Part shown: piece after piece, positions 59,242 to 64,000 of the stretch
Layout of the letters: each line of letters opens with the position of its first letter
Numbering within the stretch: the stretch's first letter is position 1
NCBI GenBank assembly: GCA_021847105.1
Contig: JAJZUT010000016.1
Coordinates: 1-64,000 of the forward strand
DNA from: Pseudomonadota bacterium
Lineage (GTDB): Bacteria; Pseudomonadota; Gammaproteobacteria; Steroidobacterales; Steroidobacteraceae
Reading direction: 5' to 3'
Length of the DNA stretch: 64,000 nt
Notes under the pieces: generated by a model
What the model was told of the DNA's origin: nothing
The model's database searches: none
Seen by the model: only the letters and a program-made list of their open reading frames with translations
Position numbers and translations under genes: made by a program

Positions 59242-60066
59242 TCAGGCGGGCTGGAACTGTTCGGCAAGCTCGCGGCTGCGCGCCGCGGCTGCCTGTACGG
59301 CGCGCGTGACGATCTCACCGAGGCCCGCTGCCTCGAATGCACGCACTGCCGCCTCGGTTGTGCCGCCCTTTGAGGTGACCTCGGCGCGCAGCCGCGCGAG
59401 ATCGCTGCCGCTCTGCGCGAGCAGGCCCGCCCCGTGCAGTGTCGCCGCGCTGAGCGTGCTCGCGGTCTGTGCCGACAGACCCAGTTCCATCCCTGCCCGA
59501 GCCATTAATTCCGCCAGAAGAAAGAAATATGCCGGTCCGCTGCCAGAGAGCGCCGTGACCACATCCAGGGCTTCCTCCGTATCCAACCGCACGACCTCTC
59601 CGACTGCACGCAGGATCTGCTCAGCCAGATCCACCTGCTCCGGCCGGCTCGGCGCAGGCGCGTACAATCCCGTGACGCCCGCGCCGACGAGCGCCGGTCG
59701 ATTGGGCATCGCGCGCATGACCGTGACGTCCGGTCCACACCAGCTCTGCAGCGCTGCGATGCGCACCCCCGCGGCCACCGACAGCACGAGTGGCCGAGTC
59801 CCGCCGAGCGTCCGGGCAAGCGGGCTGAGCACCGCGCCCACGTCTTGCGGCTTCACGGCGACCACGACCACGCTGGCGTGAGCAACGGCGGCAACGTTAT
59901 CGGTCAGTGCAGTCAGGCCGAATTCGCGCTGCAGCGCCTCTCGAGCGGCTGGATCACGTTCACCGACCGACATCCGCTCGGGCCGCACGCCTTGGCGCAG
60001 CAGGCCACCGATCAATGCGCGGCCCATGTTGCCGCCACCGAGTACTGCCAGTTCGAGGTGATTCAT
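59242..60066 (-). CDS. proC: Pyrroline-5-carboxylate reductase ProC
   Basis: This 274-residue protein has the dinucleotide-binding N-terminus LAVLGGGNMGRALIGGLL and the ProC signature TALSGSGPAYFFLLAE, followed by TVKGG-type (VTSKGGTTEAA). It makes proline from 1-pyrroline-5-carboxylate with NAD(P)H. Length equals E. coli ProC (269) and no key residue is missing. ATG 60066 is the family start; the frame opens to 60183 in yggS. It is translated between yggS and yggT in the leftward operon. Confidence 0.94.
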   Translation of the reverse strand: MNHLELAVLGGGNMGRALIGGLLRQGVRPERMSVGERDPAAREALQREFGLTALTDNVAAVAHASVVVVAVKPQDVGAVLSPLARTLGGTRPLVLSVAAGVRIAALQSWCGPDVTVMRAMPNRPALVGAGVTGLYAPAPSRPEQVDLAEQILRAVGEVVRLDTEEALDVVTALSGSGPAYFFLLAELMARAGMELGLSAQTASTLSAATLHGAGLLAQSGSDLARLRAEVTSKGGTTEAAVRAFEAAGLGEIVTRAVQAAAARSRELAEQFQPA

Positions 60067-60109
60067 AAGAGGGTGATTGTAATGGCTGGCGCGCTTCGAG
60101 GTGCTGCCT

Positions 60110-60814
60110 TCATTGCGCGGGGCCACGCGAGCCGAACAGCGCGGTACCGATGCGGACCAGGGTCGAGCCCTCGAGGATGGCACTCTCGAAATCCCCGCTC
60201 ATGCCCATCGAGAGCGTATCGAGGCCGGCACCCTGGGCATTCAACGCCGCTTGCAGCTCGTGCAGCCGAGCGAACCAGGCGCGCTGATGTGACGGCTCGG
60301 TCTCGACGGGCGGGATGCACATCAGACCGCGCAGACGCAGACGCGGTAGTGACCCGACGGCGGCCGCAAGCCCGGCCAGCTCCGCCTGCGGCACGCCGGC
60401 CTTGCGGTCCTCCCCCGCCAGGTTGACCTGGATACAAACATTCAGTGGCGGGGCATGCACCGGCCGCTGCGCGGAGAGCCGCTGCGCGATGTGCAGCCGG
60501 TCAATGCCGTGAACCCACTGGAAGCGTTCCGCGATGGGACGGGTCTTGTTGGCCTGCAAGCGACCGATGAAGTGCCAGGTGAGCCCTAGCGCTTCGAGCG
60601 CATTGAGCTTCTCGAGTGCTTCGTTGAGATAGCTCTCGCCGAAGTCGCAGAGCCCCTCGGCGGCGGCGGCGCGGACGGCTGAGGCAGGCTGAGCCTTGGA
60701 CACGGCCAGAAGTGTGATGTCGGCCACATTCCGACCGGCGCGTGCCGCGGCTGCCGCGATCTCAGTGCGTACCGCGCGCACGCGCTCGGGCAAATTCTGC
60801 GAAGCCCTTATCAT
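60110..60814 (-). CDS. yggS: PLP-homeostasis protein YggS (PLPBP)
   Basis: This 234-residue single-domain alanine-racemase-like barrel binds pyridoxal phosphate through Lys in ITLLAVSKAQP. Later family motifs are FGESYLNEALEK, WHFIGRLQANKTR and SMGMSGDFESAI (phosphate-binding). It balances free PLP and amino-acid metabolism. It is the first gene of the operon yggS-proC-yggT-yggU and is divergent from pilT across 81 bp. Confidence 0.93.
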   Translation of the reverse strand: MIRASQNLPERVRAVRTEIAAAAARAGRNVADITLLAVSKAQPASAVRAAAAEGLCDFGESYLNEALEKLNALEALGLTWHFIGRLQANKTRPIAERFQWVHGIDRLHIAQRLSAQRPVHAPPLNVCIQVNLAGEDRKAGVPQAELAGLAAAVGSLPRLRLRGLMCIPPVETEPSHQRAWFARLHELQAALNAQGAGLDTLSMGMSGDFESAILEGSTLVRIGTALFGSRGPAQ

Positions 60815-60895
60815 ATGGATGCCCGAACCCCTCCGCTATACTCCACCGACCGGGCAAGCGCGGGATGCGTCCACCCGACTCCAATCGGAGACCCG

Positions 60896-61933
<1,038 letters not shown>

Positions 61934-61974
61934 TGCCGGCCGCCGTGCGCCAAGTCTGAAGAAGGGGGTGCGTC

Positions 61975-63132
61975 ATGCCTATGGACCGCGATCAAGCTAT
62001 CAAGCTGATTCATGATCTGCTGCGGCGCATGGTCGAGCGCAAGGCCTCTGATCTGTTCCTCACCGCCGGATTCCCGCCGGCGCTGAAGGTCGATGGAGAG
62101 GTTCGCCCGCAGAGCGAGCGGGCGCTTGCGCCCGAGCAGTCCGCGACGCTGGTTCGCTCGTTGATGAACGACCGCCAGACGCGCGAGTTCGATGCTACCA
62201 AGGAATGCAATTTCGCGATCGCCCCGCCGGGCATTGGCCGTTTCCGTGTCAGCGCGTTCGTGCAGCAGAGCACCGTCGGCTGCGTCATCCGGATGATCAA
62301 CGCCCGCATTCCGAGCTTTGAGGATCTCGATCTGCCGCCGATCCTGAAAGAGCTCGCGCTCTCCAAGCGCGGATTGGTGGTGGTGGTGGGTGGCACCGGC
62401 TCGGGCAAATCGACCACGCTCGCCGCCATGATCGGCTATCGCAATGAAAAGACGCGTGGCCATATCGTCACGGTTGAGGATCCGGTGGAATTCATTCACC
62501 AGCATAAGGGGTGCGTCGTCACGCACCGCGACGTTGGGGTCGACACCGAGTCCTGGCAGGTGGCGTTGAAGAATGTGTTGCGCCAGGCACCAGATGTCAT
62601 CTACATCGGCGAGATTCGCGACCGCGAGACGATGGAGTATGCTGTCCAGTTCGCCGAGACCGGGCATCTGGTCTTCTCTACGCTGCATGCCAATAACGCC
62701 AACCAGGCGCTCGATCGCATCATCAATTTCTTTCCCGATGAGCGGCGCGAGCAGTTGCTGATGGATCTTTCACTGAACATCCGCTCCTTCATCTCGCAGC
62801 GGCTGGTGCCGCGCGAGGGTGGCGCAGGCCGCATTGCCGCCATGGAGATCATGCTCAACTCGCCGCTGATTCAAGATCTGATCTTCAAGGGTGAAGTGGT
62901 CAAGATTCGCGACGTGATGGCGCGCTCGAACCGCCTCGGCATGAAGACCTTCGATCAGTCTCTGTTCGAGCTGTATGAGGCCGGATTCATCTCTTACGAG
63001 GACGCCTTGCGCAACGCCGACTCGAAGAACGAGCTGCGGTTGCGCGTGAAGCTCGAGAGTCATCGCGAGAGTCCGTCGCTTGATGACAGCAGCCTCGCGA
63101 TCATGGATGAAGAGGAGGATCACAAGCCATGA
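61975..63132 (+). CDS. pilU: PilT-dependent retraction ATPase PilU
   Basis: This 385-residue ATPase has Walker A GGTGSGKST, IVTVEDPVEF, Walker B YIGEIRDRETM and GHLVFSTLHANNA. The GEIRDRETM and the C-terminal acidic tail (MDEEEDHKP) are typical of PilU, which helps PilT retract pili. It lies 41 bp after pilT with a fair ribosome binding site (AAGAAGGGGG). The next paralogue overlaps it by 4 bp (ATGA). Confidence 0.9.
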   Translation: MPMDRDQAIKLIHDLLRRMVERKASDLFLTAGFPPALKVDGEVRPQSERALAPEQSATLVRSLMNDRQTREFDATKECNFAIAPPGIGRFRVSAFVQQSTVGCVIRMINARIPSFEDLDLPPILKELALSKRGLVVVVGGTGSGKSTTLAAMIGYRNEKTRGHIVTVEDPVEFIHQHKGCVVTHRDVGVDTESWQVALKNVLRQAPDVIYIGEIRDRETMEYAVQFAETGHLVFSTLHANNANQALDRIINFFPDERREQLLMDLSLNIRSFISQRLVPREGGAGRIAAMEIMLNSPLIQDLIFKGEVVKIRDVMARSNRLGMKTFDQSLFELYEAGFISYEDALRNADSKNELRLRVKLESHRESPSLDDSSLAIMDEEEDHKP

Positions 63133-64000
63133 GTGAGACGGCCGCCGCGGGCGCGACGCCGACCGAGCCAAAAGGCGACGAGACGGCGCCACACATCAAT
63201 ACCACGCCGCTGTTCAAGCTGATGGTCGATCGCAAGGCGTCGGATCTGTTCTTCACGAGCAACGCACCAATCAAGATCAAGATCGAAGGGCAGATCTATC
63301 CGATCAACAAGCAGGTGCTCACCCCGGCGATGGTGCGTCAGGCGGCGCTCGCTCTGATGAGCAGCGAGCAGCGCGAACAGTTTGCGCGCGACCTCGAGCT
63401 CGATTTCGCGATTTCCGAGGTGGGTCTCGGGCGGTTTCGCGTCAACGTATTCATGCAACGCGGTAGTCCGGCCGTGGTGCTGCGCTACATCACCGCCGAG
63501 ATGCCCCGTCTCGAGTCGCTCGCCCTGCCCGAAGCGGTCGGCGAACTGGCTCTGCACAAGCGCGGTCTGGTACTGGTCGTCGGGGCCGCCGGTTCCGGCA
63601 AGTCGACCACGCTGGCGGCGATGATCAACCTGCGCAACGAAACCGCCTCGGATCACATTCTCACCATCGAGGATCCGGTCGAGTTTCTGCACGCGAACAA
63701 GCGCTCGATCGTCAATCAGCGCGAGGTCGGCAGCGACACCCGGTCATTCGCCAACGCGCTGCGCGGCGCGTTGCGCGCCGCGCCGGATGTGATCCTGGTC
63801 GGGGAGATTCGTGACCGGGAGAGTATGGAGGCGGCGATTCACCTCGCAGGTACCGGACACCTGGTGCTCGCGACACTGCATGCGAATAACTGCGCCCAGA
63901 CCCTGGACCGCATCATCAACATGTTTCCGGCCGGGCAGCACGCGCAGATCTTCCTCGATCTGTCGCAGTACCTGCGTGGCATCCTGGCGCAGCGCTTGGT
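63129..64000 (+). CDS. Third PilT/PilU-family ATPase (partial at window end)
   Basis: The ATG at 63129 overlaps the pilU stop and opens a frame that runs off the window (290 codons visible). It carries Walker A VVGAAGSGKST, the Asp box ILTIEDPVEF, Walker B LVGEIRDRESM and LVLATLHANNC. It is closest in pattern to PilU (GEIRDRE) but differs in the N-terminal 30 residues (acidic and Thr-rich). A tandem pilU paralogue is seen in some Xanthomonadales-type genomes; here it is inferred to be a second PilU. The C-terminus is not visible. Confidence 0.85.
   Translation, partial: MSETAAAGATPTEPKGDETAPHINTTPLFKLMVDRKASDLFFTSNAPIKIKIEGQIYPINKQVLTPAMVRQAALALMSSEQREQFARDLELDFAISEVGLGRFRVNVFMQRGSPAVVLRYITAEMPRLESLALPEAVGELALHKRGLVLVVGAAGSGKSTTLAAMINLRNETASDHILTIEDPVEFLHANKRSIVNQREVGSDTRSFANALRGALRAAPDVILVGEIRDRESMEAAIHLAGTGHLVLATLHANNCAQTLDRIINMFPAGQHAQIFLDLSQYLRGILAQRL

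Overview
The window is G+C-rich DNA from a proteobacterium, most likely a gammaproteobacterium near Xanthomonadales/Nevskiales. The block yggS-proC-yggT-yggU divergent from pilT-pilU matches gammaproteobacterial order. A UrcA-type periplasmic protein, ppnN, htpG, an mltD-like transglycosylase and HU fit the same picture. The lineage is inferred from gene content only.

Left part (1-17883): the body and right end of a Tn7-like transposon. Reading leftward are tnsA, tnsB/tniA, tnsC/tniB and a tniQ cut after about 60 codons by an IS3-family element whose transposase gene runs off the window. Reading rightward are a LexA/S24-type regulator and a long cargo: a type I restriction-modification operon (hsdM-hsdS-hsdR) with a Gabija pair (gajA-gajB) inserted between hsdS and hsdR, then a three-gene group (MORC/MutL-like GHKL ATPase with a nuclease-like C-terminus, an unknown 154-aa protein, a 262-aa PD-(D/E)XK-like protein) that I do not recognise as a named system. 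The cargo ends at four spaced copies of an 18-bp repeat and a terminus reading TGTGGG inward, inserted in a transposase remnant made of IS1182-like and IS1634-like pieces.

Middle part (19000-49530): metabolic and envelope genes with mobile scars. In order: a frameshifted LysR gene; a LysR-divergent operon (enoyl-CoA hydratase-like protein, monooxygenase-domain/alpha-beta hydrolase fusion, small barrel protein); a 2OG-Fe(II) dioxygenase; a secreted hydrolase; a UrcA protein; an AI-2E permease; a patatin lipoprotein; an ORF-less group IIC-like intron sitting directly behind the katG terminator; katG with a three-quarter OxyR site; rhtA; a prolyl oligopeptidase; a Gln-rich secreted protein; a P1B ATPase with a hemerythrin-like tail; a macAB-type exporter; two PAP2 phosphatases; a methyltransferase; and an MFS transporter.

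Right part (49982-64000): cell-wall and housekeeping genes (LysM transglycosylase, L,D-transpeptidase, ppnN, htpG, an alpha/beta hydrolase, HU), then the yggU-yggT-proC-yggS operon divergent from three consecutive PilT/PilU-family ATPase genes. The third is cut by the window end and starts at 63129. I saw no tRNA, rRNA or CRISPR array.
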